Positions 1 through 5,340 of a DNA stretch of 5,340 nt are shown here, piece by piece. The stretch is from assembly GCA_003249625.1 (NCBI GenBank), contig QKII01000270.1, positions 1 through 5,340 of the forward strand. The letters are read 5' to 3'. How positions within the stretch are numbered: position 1 is the first letter of the stretch; each line of letters begins with the position of its first letter. The position numbers and the translations under genes were made by a program. The notes under the pieces were generated by a model. That model worked only from the letters and a program-made list of their open reading frames with translations, had not been told where the DNA came from and did not search any database. The DNA comes from Propionivibrio sp. Lineage in GTDB: Bacteria > Pseudomonadota > Gammaproteobacteria > Burkholderiales > Rhodocyclaceae.

Positions 1-630
1 GTCCGGCAGCGAACGCGACTTGGCCGAGACGATGCCTGCACTGGCGCTGCTTTCGAAACCGAATGGCGAACCGATCGCCAGCACCCACTCGCCAACGCGC
101 GTGTTGGCCGAACTGCCAATCTTCACTGTCGGCAAATTGCGTGCTTCGATCCGGATGACCGCCACGTCGGTCGCCTTGTCCGCGCCGAGCACCTTGGCCT
201 TGAACTCGCGCTTGTCGTTCAGACGTACGATCACCTCGTCCGCGCCATCGATCACGTGCGCGTTGGTGAGGATCAGGCCGTCCTCACGAACTACGAAACC
301 GGACCCCTGCCCTCGGACGCGCTGCTCGCCACGCTGCTGCGGAACGCCAAAATGGCGGAAAAATTCATAGAAAGGATCACTCGGATCAAGACCGGGGAAA
401 TCCGGCACATTCTGATTTTTCACCTTGCCGGAGATGCTGATATTGACTACCGCCGGGCTGTTGCGCGCAACGATCTCGCTCATGTCTGGCAACGCCATGG
501 CGGCCGCGACTGAAACTGGCGCCGCATGTACATTCCAGAGGTCGCCCTTGACGGCTACCGAATAGGCGCCGCTCAACGCGGCGGTCACTACGGCGACGAT
601 GAGGGTTTTCTTAAGCACACGGGTCGTCAT
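1..630 (-). CDS. htrA: DegP/DegQ/MucD-type periplasmic serine protease, N-terminal part (3' end outside window)
   Basis: The 210 visible codons encode the N-terminal half of an HtrA-family (Do) protease, which degrades or refolds damaged proteins in the periplasm. Residues 1-8 are basic and residues 9-27 form a hydrophobic helix, giving an export signal or anchor with a possible cleavage site after VHA (34-36). The trypsin-like domain follows. GSGFVV sits at 109-114, the catalytic His125 lies in TNAHVIDGADEV, and the catalytic Asp155 lies in DKATDVAVIRI. EWVLAIGSPFGFE (181-193) matches the conserved strand before the active site. The GNSGGPL serine motif and the PDZ domains would lie beyond the left edge, so activity cannot be confirmed. 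The start at 630 is supported by a strong AGGAGG ribosome site 8 bases upstream and by the signal sequence. The gene follows a two-component pair on the same strand, and a predicted regulator box lies 80 bases upstream. The family call is secure; choosing between DegP, DegQ and MucD is not possible here. Confidence 0.95.
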   Translation of the reverse strand, partial: MTTRVLKKTLIVAVVTAALSGAYSVAVKGDLWNVHAAPVSVAAAMALPDMSEIVARNSPAVVNISISGKVKNQNVPDFPGLDPSDPFYEFFRHFGVPQQRGEQRVRGQGSGFVVREDGLILTNAHVIDGADEVIVRLNDKREFKAKVLGADKATDVAVIRIEARNLPTVKIGSSANTRVGEWVLAIGSPFGFESSASAGIVSAKSRSLPD

Positions 631-638
631 GATGGGTT

Positions 639-644
639 CCTCCT
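639..644 (-). promoter_or_regulatory. Shine-Dalgarno site of htrA
   Basis: On the minus strand AAGGAGGAACC precedes the ATG. The core AGGAGG is 8 bases from the start codon, a near-perfect match to the 16S anti-SD. It fixes the protease start at 630. Confidence 0.85.
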
Positions 645-665
645 TGAGAATTGCTTATGGTCCAG

Positions 666-683
666 GCAAAGCACATGCTTTGC
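666..683. repeat. Perfect inverted repeat in the htrA leader
   Basis: GCAAAGCA-CA-TGCTTTGC is a perfect 8-base inverted repeat around a 2-base centre. As RNA it would form a 7-bp stem with a 4-base loop. No T-run follows on either strand, so it is not an intrinsic terminator. It lies between the predicted -10 element and the ribosome site of htrA, so it would sit near the 5' end of the protease mRNA. It could be an mRNA-stabilising hairpin or a protein-binding site. The structure is visible; its role is unknown. Confidence 0.5.
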
Positions 684-692
684 GATGGAAAC

Positions 693-698
693 ATCCTA
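693..698 (-). promoter_or_regulatory. Candidate -10 element of the htrA promoter
   Basis: The minus strand reads TAGGAT here, 4 of 6 bases matching TATAAT. No good -35 hexamer lies 16-18 bases upstream. The regulator-like box at 710-726 occupies that region instead, the usual arrangement for activator-dependent promoters. The resulting leader would be about 55 bases long. Confidence 0.35.
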
Positions 699-709
699 GC
701 GAACGGATA

Positions 710-726
710 CTTAAAACTTTCTTAAG
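710..726. promoter_or_regulatory. Predicted PmrA/QseB-type response regulator box
   Basis: The plus strand reads CTTAAAACTTTCTTAAG, two CTTAA half-sites whose starts are 11 bases apart. This is close to the YTTAAK-N5-YTTAAK box known for PmrA/QseB-like OmpR-family regulators, with one mismatch in the first half-site. The second half-site is the centre of a 12-base palindrome, TTTCTTAAGAAA (718-729). The box overlaps the histidine kinase stop codon (722-724) and lies 80 bases upstream of the htrA start. The regulator encoded at 1998-2660 has the winged-helix type that binds such boxes. The repeat is seen directly; binding by this regulator is inference. Confidence 0.55.
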
Positions 727-2001
727 AAATACGGGGAAACGTCACTCGGACTTTCAAGCCACCGCCATCGGCATCCCCCAGTTCCACTCTCGCTCCGTGT
801 CGCCGGGCGATTGTCCCCACGATGGCCAGACCCAGACCAGCGCCAGACCCGGATCCGCGCCGGTAGAAGCGGTCAAAAACGCGCTCTCGCTCTTCCATCG
901 GAACGCCAGGTCCGTTGTCAATCACTTCAAGGCAACCCACGCCATCAGTCATCAAACACGAGACATCGACACGCCCACCGTCGGACACATAGCGCAAGGC
1001 GTTTCCGATCAGATTGGCGAGCAGGATCTTCAAGGCGCCGGCATCTCCACGCACCACCGCTGCCTCATCCGCCTGAACGACACCAAGGTCGATCTGCCGC
1101 TCTTCGGCCAGACGCAGATGTTCGGTCACCGATTCGCGCACCACCTCCGCCAACCGAACATCGCACATCGTCTCCTGCGAGGCATCCGGCTCCTGACGCG
1201 CCAACGTCAGCATCTGCTGGACAGTATGGGTGGCACGTCGAATCCCTTCCTTAAGATCCGCCAGCGCTGCGGCACGCTCACCATCCGAAACGGCGCGTTC
1301 AACAAGTTGCGTCTGCAACAGCAACGCGGTCAGCGGGGTCCGTAATTCATGCGCCGCGTCACCAACGAATGCCCGCTGCACGTCGAGCGCACTCTTGAGC
1401 CGCGTCAACAGGTCGTTCAGCGAATCAACCAGCGGCCGCACCTCTTCCGGCACATTGCCCTCTGGCAGCGCATCGAGCGAATCCGGCGTCCGTACCTGCA
1501 CGGACTGCGCCAGCCGTCCGAGCGGCTTCAGGCCGCGCCCAATCAACCACCAGGTCAGGAGGCCAAGCACCGGCAACAAAACAAAAAACGGCAGTAGCGT
1601 TCGCCAAGCCGCGGCCGCGGCACGCTGATTGCGCACCCGGATCGGCTGGGCCACGGCGATCGTCAGCCCACGGTATTGAATTGCGTACAGACGCCACGCT
1701 TCTTCTAGCCAAGGCGCGTCAGCTCCGGCAGCGTGTAGTGCGGCCGCGAGAAAAAGACGGTCAGGCCGTTCTGGTCCCACACGCGGATCACGTAATCGAG
1801 GCGCTCGTCACTGGCCAATGCCTCGGCGCCGCCCTCGAAGCGCTGGTCTCGCAGCGACAGGGCGATCTGCTCCAGATGGTAGTCGAACAACTGCCCCGCC
1901 TGATCAAGCGCCGCGCGGTAGGTCGCCCAACCGGCGAGCAACAGTGCCGTACCCAACGTTCCCAGCAAGGCCAGCAGAAGATGGCGACGGATCGAATTCA
2001 T
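722..2001 (-). pseudogene. QseC/PmrB-like sensor histidine kinase, broken by a one-base frameshift near 1706
   Basis: This is the membrane kinase partner of the adjacent response regulator. The first frame (2001 to 1705) encodes 98 residues: a transmembrane helix at about 8-26, then a periplasmic sensor beginning with LFDYHLEQIALSLRDQ, a pattern typical of 2CSK_N-type sensors. It stops at a TAG after LPELTRLG. The rest continues in the -1 frame from EEAWRLYAIQ to the TAA at 722. With one base restored in the codon at 1707 (for example TA plus T giving Tyr), the protein would have 426 residues, normal for the family. Restored numbering gives TM2 at about 135-154, a HAMP linker starting near IGRGLKPL, the phospho-accepting His218 in AAHELRTPL, the N-box NLIGNALRY, the G1 box VIDNGPGV and the G2 box GAGLGLAI. 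The ATG overlaps the regulator's TGA by 4 bases. No slippery heptamer suggests programmed frameshifting. A sequencing error is possible, in which case the kinase is intact. Confidence 0.85.
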
Positions 2002-2660
2002 GCTTCGGCAGGCACCATATAGCCCACGCCGCGCACGTTGCGGATACGCTCCGTGCCGATCTTGCGCCGCAGTGAATGGATATGGACTTCGACGGCGTTG
2101 CTTTCGATTTCCTCGCCCCAACCGTAGACGCTTTCCTCGATCTGCGCCCGCGACAGCGGTACACCAGGCTGCTTCATCAACGCATGCAACAGGGAGAATT
2201 CGCGCTTGGAAAGGGCAACCGGCACCCCATCGAGCGTCACGACATGCGTCGCCGGATCAAGCGACAGCGGCCCGACCTCGATCACGGGAGAAGCGCGACC
2301 GCCCTGGCGCCTCGCCAGTGCACGCACGCGTGCCGACAGTTCGTCGAGATCGAACGGCTTTACGAGGTAATCGTCCGCGCCCGCGTCGAGTCCCTTGACC
2401 CGGTCGGCCACCGAATCGCGCGCGGTGATCACCAGCACCGGCGTCGACACGCCCTTGTGCCGCAATGCAGCGAGCAATTCCAGCCCACTTTTGCGCGGCA
2501 AGCCAAGGTCGAGCAGGATCAGTTCGTGCACCCCATCAGCCAACACACCTTCGGCGGCGGAACCATCGCGTACCCAATCGACGCTGTAGCCCTCCTGCTT
2601 CAAACCGCGCTGGACGCTGGCGCCGATCATCGGATCATCTTCGACCAGCAGCAGACGCAT
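1998..2660 (-). CDS. OmpR-family response regulator (QseB/PmrA/TctD-like)
   Basis: A complete 220-residue DNA-binding response regulator. The receiver domain (about 1-115) has the acidic pocket VEDD (6-9), the phospho-accepting Asp51 in LLDLGLP, Thr79 in VITARD and the invariant Lys101 in VKPFDLDEL. A winged-helix effector domain follows (about 125-218), with LSKREFSLLHAL and the recognition-helix region ESNAVEVHIHSLRRKIG (186-202), then the closing wing VRGVGYMV. This pattern is characteristic of the QseB/PmrA subgroup. The start at 2660 has GGAGAG 5 bases upstream. The TGA overlaps the ATG of the downstream kinase gene, indicating translational coupling. The likely target is the box at 710-726 before htrA. 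The stimulus cannot be read from the sequence, so I give no specific gene symbol. Confidence 0.95.
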   Translation of the reverse strand: MRLLLVEDDPMIGASVQRGLKQEGYSVDWVRDGSAAEGVLADGVHELILLDLGLPRKSGLELLAALRHKGVSTPVLVITARDSVADRVKGLDAGADDYLVKPFDLDELSARVRALARRQGGRASPVIEVGPLSLDPATHVVTLDGVPVALSKREFSLLHALMKQPGVPLSRAQIEESVYGWGEEIESNAVEVHIHSLRRKIGTERIRNVRGVGYMVPAEA

Positions 2661-2705
2661 GTCTTCTCTCCCATCTTCGAACGAAGAGGAATAATACCCG
2701 CCGCG
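2661..2705 (-). promoter_or_regulatory. yeiH-to-regulator spacer with a candidate -10 and a short inverted repeat
   Basis: This 45-base gap separates the yeiH stop from the response regulator start. On the minus strand it has TATTAT at 2696-2691 (5 of 6 matches to a sigma70 -10) but only a poor -35. TCTTCG-AA-CGAAGA at 2674-2687 is a perfect 6-base inverted repeat without a T-run, so it does not look like a terminator. The short gap allows cotranscription with yeiH, while the -10-like element allows an independent promoter. Confidence 0.3.
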
Positions 2706-3716
2706 TCAGGCTGCCAGCCAGTTCACAGCGCCGCCGATGAGAACGAGATGAACGAACAGTCCTGCGCCGAGTAGCACCGGGCGCCACCCCGCCTGCTTCA
2801 TCCGCGTCACATTCGTATCGATACCCAGTGACGCCATGGCCATCGTCAACAGCAATGCCCCGCCAACGCGGAGAAAGTGCACCATGGTGTCCGGCAACAC
2901 CTGCAGCGAATTGACCCCGGCCAGCGCCACGAAAGCAACGGCGAACCACGGGATCGGCAAGGAATTGCCGTTGCTCCGCTCTCCACCCTTTCCTGCGAAC
3001 CAGCCCACCGCGATCAGGAACGGAACCAGCAGCATCACCCGGATCATTTTGACGATCACCGCGTTTCCGGCCACCTCCCCGCCAATCGTGCTGCCGATGG
3101 CTACAACCTGTGCCACCTCGTGCACGGTCGAGCCGACGTAAATGCCGAAATCGAACGCACCAGTGCCGAACCAGGCGTAAATCAGCGGATAGAGAAACAT
3201 CGCCAGCGTGCCGAAGAGCACCACCGTCGCCACGGCCACCGCGCTCTTCCCGGCCAAGGCTGTATCGTCCGAACGCAGCATTGGCACCGTCGCCACAACC
3301 GCTGCCGCGCCGCAGATCGCGCTACCGGCCGAAGCCAGCAGCACCGTCTCGCGGTCCATGCCGAGCAGGCGACGACCGACGAACCAGCCAATACTCAAGG
3401 TCGAAGTCACCATAACGAGATCAACCAGGATTCCGGTGCTCCCCACCTGCAGAATTTGTTGCACGCTTAGATTGAATCCATACAGCGCTACACCGGTTCG
3501 CAGGAAGCGGCGCTGCGCGAAGGCCAGACCAGGCCGGAAGGAGCCGTGGCCGACCCGCGGCAGAAAATTGCCAAGAACGGCGCCGAGCAGCAGAGCCAGC
3601 GTCAGCGAACTCACCCCGAACTGCCGCATCGTCCCCCACTGGGAGAGCCCCCAAGCCACCGCGGTAATTGTCGCGACGAGCAGCACCCCACCGAAAACGC
3701 TATCGTTCCTGACCAT
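2706..3716 (-). CDS. yeiH: YeiH family (UPF0324) inner-membrane protein, putative sulfite/sulfate exporter
   Basis: A 336-residue polytopic membrane protein with about ten hydrophobic segments, for example VFGGVLLVATITAVAWGL near the N-terminus and LLGAGLFVHLVLIGGAVNWL at the C-terminus. Family hallmarks are the glycine/alanine-rich GSAICGAAAVVATVP and GSTVHEVAQVVAIGS motifs, the latter with a conserved His-Glu pair. Length is close to the roughly 350 residues of E. coli YeiH. The family is annotated as a putative sulfate exporter and in enterobacteria has been linked to sulfite tolerance under YeiE control. I chose the ATG at 3716 because AGGTG lies 6 bases upstream and the membrane domain starts right after it. 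The longer in-frame ATG at 3800 would translate through the divergent promoter and palindrome. The gene is divergent from the LysR gene, whose product is its expected regulator. Family call is firm; the substrate is inferred from relatives. Confidence 0.92.
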   Translation of the reverse strand: MVRNDSVFGGVLLVATITAVAWGLSQWGTMRQFGVSSLTLALLLGAVLGNFLPRVGHGSFRPGLAFAQRRFLRTGVALYGFNLSVQQILQVGSTGILVDLVMVTSTLSIGWFVGRRLLGMDRETVLLASAGSAICGAAAVVATVPMLRSDDTALAGKSAVAVATVVLFGTLAMFLYPLIYAWFGTGAFDFGIYVGSTVHEVAQVVAIGSTIGGEVAGNAVIVKMIRVMLLVPFLIAVGWFAGKGGERSNGNSLPIPWFAVAFVALAGVNSLQVLPDTMVHFLRVGGALLLTMAMASLGIDTNVTRMKQAGWRPVLLGAGLFVHLVLIGGAVNWLAA

Positions 3717-3763
3717 CGAATACACCTGAAAAAATGATGGCGAACGATAATCCCAGCCGATAA

Positions 3764-3780
3764 AATCTGTAAAACAGATT
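3764..3780. promoter_or_regulatory. Palindromic LysR-type operator between yeiH and yeiE
   Basis: AATCTGT-AAA-ACAGATT is a perfect 7-base inverted repeat with a 3-base centre. Inside it lies the T-N11-A pattern (T3766 to A3778) typical of LysR-family recognition sites. It sits in the 92-base gap between the divergent yeiH and LysR genes, 47 bases from the yeiH start and 28 bases from the LysR start. It is well placed for control of yeiH and autoregulation of the LysR gene. On the minus strand its core includes TTTACA, a possible -35 for yeiH, though the matching -10 is weak (GATTAT, 15-base spacer). Confidence 0.65.
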
Positions 3781-3785
3781 GTTTT

Positions 3786-3791
3786 TATAAC
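3786..3791 (+). promoter_or_regulatory. Candidate -10 element of the LysR gene
   Basis: TATAAC matches 5 of 6 bases of the sigma70 -10 consensus. It lies 17 bases before the LysR start codon and directly beside the palindrome, so a bound regulator would overlap this promoter, as in autorepressed LysR genes. The -35 region is poor. The implied leader is very short, and no recognisable Shine-Dalgarno precedes the ATG (only a T-run and TAG). Confidence 0.35.
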
Positions 3792-3808
3792 TTCAATCAT
3801 TTTTTTAG

Positions 3809-4661
3809 ATGAAAATTACCCTGCGCCAGCTCGAAGTCTTCACCGCCATCGCCAGCCACGGGCACGTCACCCGGGCGGCCGAAAGCGTCGCCCTGACGCA
3901 ATCGGCGGCCAGCACCGCACTTGGCGAACTGGAACAGCAACTCGGAACCTTGCTGTTCGATCGCATCGGCCGGCAACTGCGTCTCAACGAACCCGGCCGC
4001 CAGCTGCTGCCGAAGGCGCTCGACGTTCTCGACCGCATCCGCGAAATCGAGTCGGCCAGCGACGACGGCCAACTGGCCTTCGACCTCGATCTCGGGGCCA
4101 GCCTGACGATCGGCAACCACCTTCTTCCCGTCCTGCTCGCCGAACTCGGGCGGCGACATCCACACGGCCGCGTGCGCCTGTCGCTGAAGAACACCGAGCA
4201 GGTCGTCGCCGACCTTCTCGCCTACCGCATCGACCTCGGCTTCGTCGAAGGCCCGGTGCAGGACGAACGTCTGCAGCGCCACGTCTGGCACAAGGACCCC
4301 ACTGGCCGGAAAGACGGTAACGCACGATGACCTGAAGGAAGTGAACTGGATCCTGCGCGAAAAAGGCTCAGGTACCCGCGACGTCTTCGACCGTGCGTTG
4401 GCTAGTGCGAGCCTGCCGCGCCGCATCGCCTTCGAACTCGAACAACCGGAAGCGATCCGTCAGTGCGTGCGCAACGGCCTCGGCATCGGCTGCCTCTCGA
4501 CCCTGGAACTGCGCGACGCCTTCCAGTCCGGCTGGCTCGCCCCGGTCGCGACACCGTTTCTCAATCTCGAACGGCAGTTTCAGGTCGTCCTTCACCGCGA
4601 CAAGCACCTGAGTCCGGGGCTACGGGCGATCCTGGCGTTGTGCGGTGTTGATGGGGTTTGA
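3809..4661 (+). pseudogene. yeiE: YeiE-like LysR transcription regulator, broken by a ~29-base deletion near 4298
   Basis: The N-terminal frame encodes a clear LysR helix-turn-helix (MKITLRQLEVFTAIASHG, then TRAAESVALTQSAASTALGELEQQLG) and the start of the effector-binding domain, with SLTIGNHLLPVLLAEL and DLGFVEGPV. After HVWHKD (codon 163, ends 4297) it runs off-frame to a TGA at 4328-4330, giving a 173-residue truncated product. The homologous sequence resumes one base later in another frame at PLAGKTVTHDDLKEVNWILREKGSGTRDVF and continues to 4661. YeiE proteins have about ten residues between these points, of the type ELVVFAAP plus two, missing here. Restoring them gives 293 residues, the length I recall for E. 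coli YeiE. The net loss is therefore about 29 bases, removing a core strand of the domain and shifting frame. Position opposite yeiH supports the identity. A truncated protein could still bind DNA but should not sense its ligand. Assembly error is an alternative. Confidence 0.88.
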
Positions 4662-4795
4662 AACCGGACGTGCGGAGAGATTCGTCTTCCACCCCGGAAT
4701 GTATGTTTCCTCAGGAACCCTTGGAGAAACAAATCAGTCTAAATTTTCAATTTAAAGACCTTCCTTGGCACGATGAACCGAATCGGGAGGGGATC
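4662..4795 (+). other. Intergenic spacer between the LysR gene and the cupin gene
   Basis: This 134-base gap is clearly more AT-rich than its surroundings from about 4720 to 4760. I see no convincing intrinsic terminator and no well-spaced -35/-10 pair; TAAATT at 4740 is the best -10-like string and lacks a partner. The cupin reading frame stays open through it, back to an ATG at 4703, but that start has only weak ribosome-site support. Confidence 0.4.
4785..4792 (+). promoter_or_regulatory. Shine-Dalgarno site of the cupin gene
   Basis: GGGAGGGG, containing GGAGG, ends a few bases before the ATG at 4796. It decides the start of the cupin gene against the in-frame ATG at 4703, which has only a weak GGA-type site. 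Confidence 0.7.
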
Positions 4796-5340
4796 ATGTT
4801 CAATAAAGATCGTTTTATTCAGGATTGTTTGAGCGCCATTTCCGGTGGTCATGAGGCTATCAGCGAATTGGTGGCCGAAGCACTTTCGGACAGATCCGGG
4901 ATGCTGACCGAGCTTGGCGAGCCGGTCCATGCAGGGCTGACGCCGCTGTACCGATCGCCTGACCTTACAGTCATCAACTTCGTCTGGGCCCCTTGCATGA
5001 GCCTGATGCCGCACAATCACAACATGTTTTCGGTCGTCGGCATCTATACGGGGCGTGAGGACAACGTTTTCTGGAAACGGACAGGAGAGACGATCGAGGC
5101 CGTAGGCGCCAGGTCGCTGGGGACTGGTGATGTTGCCACGCTTGAACCTGATGCCATCCATTCCGTGCTGAACCCGATCGGGAAGATGACTTGTGCGATA
5201 CACGTCTATGGCGGCGATTTCTTCGCCCCGCCCTCCCCGCGAAGCGAATGGGACCACGAAACGCTGGCCGAACAACCATGGAACGTTGAACACGCAAAGG
5301 CACTGTTTCGCGAGGCGGAGGCGCGCTTTCGTGCGAGCAC
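4796..5340 (+). CDS. Cysteine-dioxygenase-like cupin protein, 3' end just outside window
   Basis: The 181 visible codons encode a double-stranded beta-helix metalloprotein of the cysteine dioxygenase / thiol dioxygenase type (COG5553-like). These iron enzymes add O2 to a thiol to make a sulfinate. Probable iron ligands are His73 and His75 in MPHNHNMFSVVGIYTG and His122 in DAIHSVLNP. Arg53 in LYRSP matches the position of the substrate-carboxylate Arg of cysteine dioxygenase. AIHVY (134-138) keeps the His and Tyr of the catalytic Ser-x-His-x-Tyr set but has Ala for Ser. The tail (HETLAEQPWNVEHAKALFREAEARF) resembles the family's usual C-terminus, so only a few residues are probably missing. 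The start at 4796 follows a strong GGGAGGGG site and gives a family-typical length. The first codons (AAT AAA GAT CGT TTT ATT) are AT-rich compared with neighbours. The gene follows the LysR gene on the same strand. The substrate (cysteine, 3-mercaptopropionate or other) cannot be told from this. Confidence 0.85.
   Translation, partial: MFNKDRFIQDCLSAISGGHEAISELVAEALSDRSGMLTELGEPVHAGLTPLYRSPDLTVINFVWAPCMSLMPHNHNMFSVVGIYTGREDNVFWKRTGETIEAVGARSLGTGDVATLEPDAIHSVLNPIGKMTCAIHVYGGDFFAPPSPRSEWDHETLAEQPWNVEHAKALFREAEARFRAS

Noticed and set aside
610..615. Further single CTTAAG strings (here and at 1250-1255) as extra regulator boxes
   Set aside because: Each is an isolated half-site inside coding sequence without an 11-base-spaced partner.
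599..1345. Plus-strand open frame of 248 codons opposite the kinase
   Set aside because: The minus strand carries all histidine kinase boxes here. The plus-strand product is low-complexity and Arg/His-rich, with no domain.
1700..1715. Programmed -1 frameshifting to join the two kinase frames
   Set aside because: No X-XXY-YYZ slippery sequence is present at the TAG, and no such mechanism is known to me for this kinase family. A one-base loss is simpler.
2076..2774. Plus-strand open frame of 232 codons opposite the response regulator
   Set aside because: It is antisense to a complete, motif-bearing regulator and has no supporting signals.
3717..3800. Longer yeiH start at 3800 adding 28 residues
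   Set aside because: The extension crosses the divergent promoter and palindrome, has no clear ribosome site, and lies N-terminal to the usual family start.
3797..4426. Long minus-strand open frame (209 codons) opposite the LysR gene
   Set aside because: It is antisense to clear LysR coding sequence, has no ribosome site, and encodes no recognisable motif. It is a by-product of high GC codon bias.
4655..4665. GGTTTGAAACC palindrome at the LysR stop codon as a terminator
   Set aside because: The loop would be one base and no T-run follows, so it cannot form a working intrinsic terminator.
4739..5293. Minus-strand open frame (184 codons) opposite the cupin gene
   Set aside because: It mirrors codons of the cupin gene, whose metal-binding motifs are unmistakable on the plus strand.

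Overview
The window looks like ordinary chromosomal DNA from a GC-rich proteobacterium. The gene styles (a QseB/QseC-like two-component pair in front of an HtrA protease, and a divergent yeiE/yeiH pair) suggest a betaproteobacterium, perhaps Rhodocyclales-like. That placement is inferred from protein style and gene order, not from a phylogenetic marker. I see no RNA gene, mobile element, CRISPR array or origin.

Layout. Four genes read leftward on the minus strand, from about 3716 down to 1. They are yeiH (inner-membrane UPF0324 family, putative sulfite/sulfate exporter), an OmpR-family response regulator, its sensor histidine kinase, and the N-terminal 210 codons of a DegP/DegQ/MucD-type periplasmic serine protease that runs off the left edge. 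The regulator and kinase genes overlap by 4 bases. A 91-base gap before the protease gene holds a direct-repeat box resembling those bound by PmrA/QseB-type regulators, so the protease is probably a target of the adjacent two-component system. Two genes read rightward: a yeiE-like LysR regulator, divergent from yeiH across a 92-base gap with a 17-base T-N11-A palindrome, and a thiol-dioxygenase-like cupin protein that runs off the right edge.

How the parts fit. The right half forms a plausible sulfur-oxyanion module. A thiol dioxygenase can generate sulfinates that release sulfite, YeiH-type proteins are proposed to export sulfite or sulfate, and YeiE-type LysR proteins control yeiH. The left half is an envelope-stress module of response regulator, sensor kinase and periplasmic protease.

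What stands out. Two genes are broken, and both are regulatory. The histidine kinase lacks one base near 1706. The LysR gene has lost about 29 bases near 4298, removing the conserved stretch between its HKD and PLAG residues and shifting frame. The genes between and beside them are intact. This could be real decay of regulation or sequence/assembly error, and the window alone cannot decide. I do not see a convincing undescribed system. The best leads are the predicted regulator box in front of htrA, the yeiH/yeiE operator, and the dioxygenase-exporter neighbourhood.
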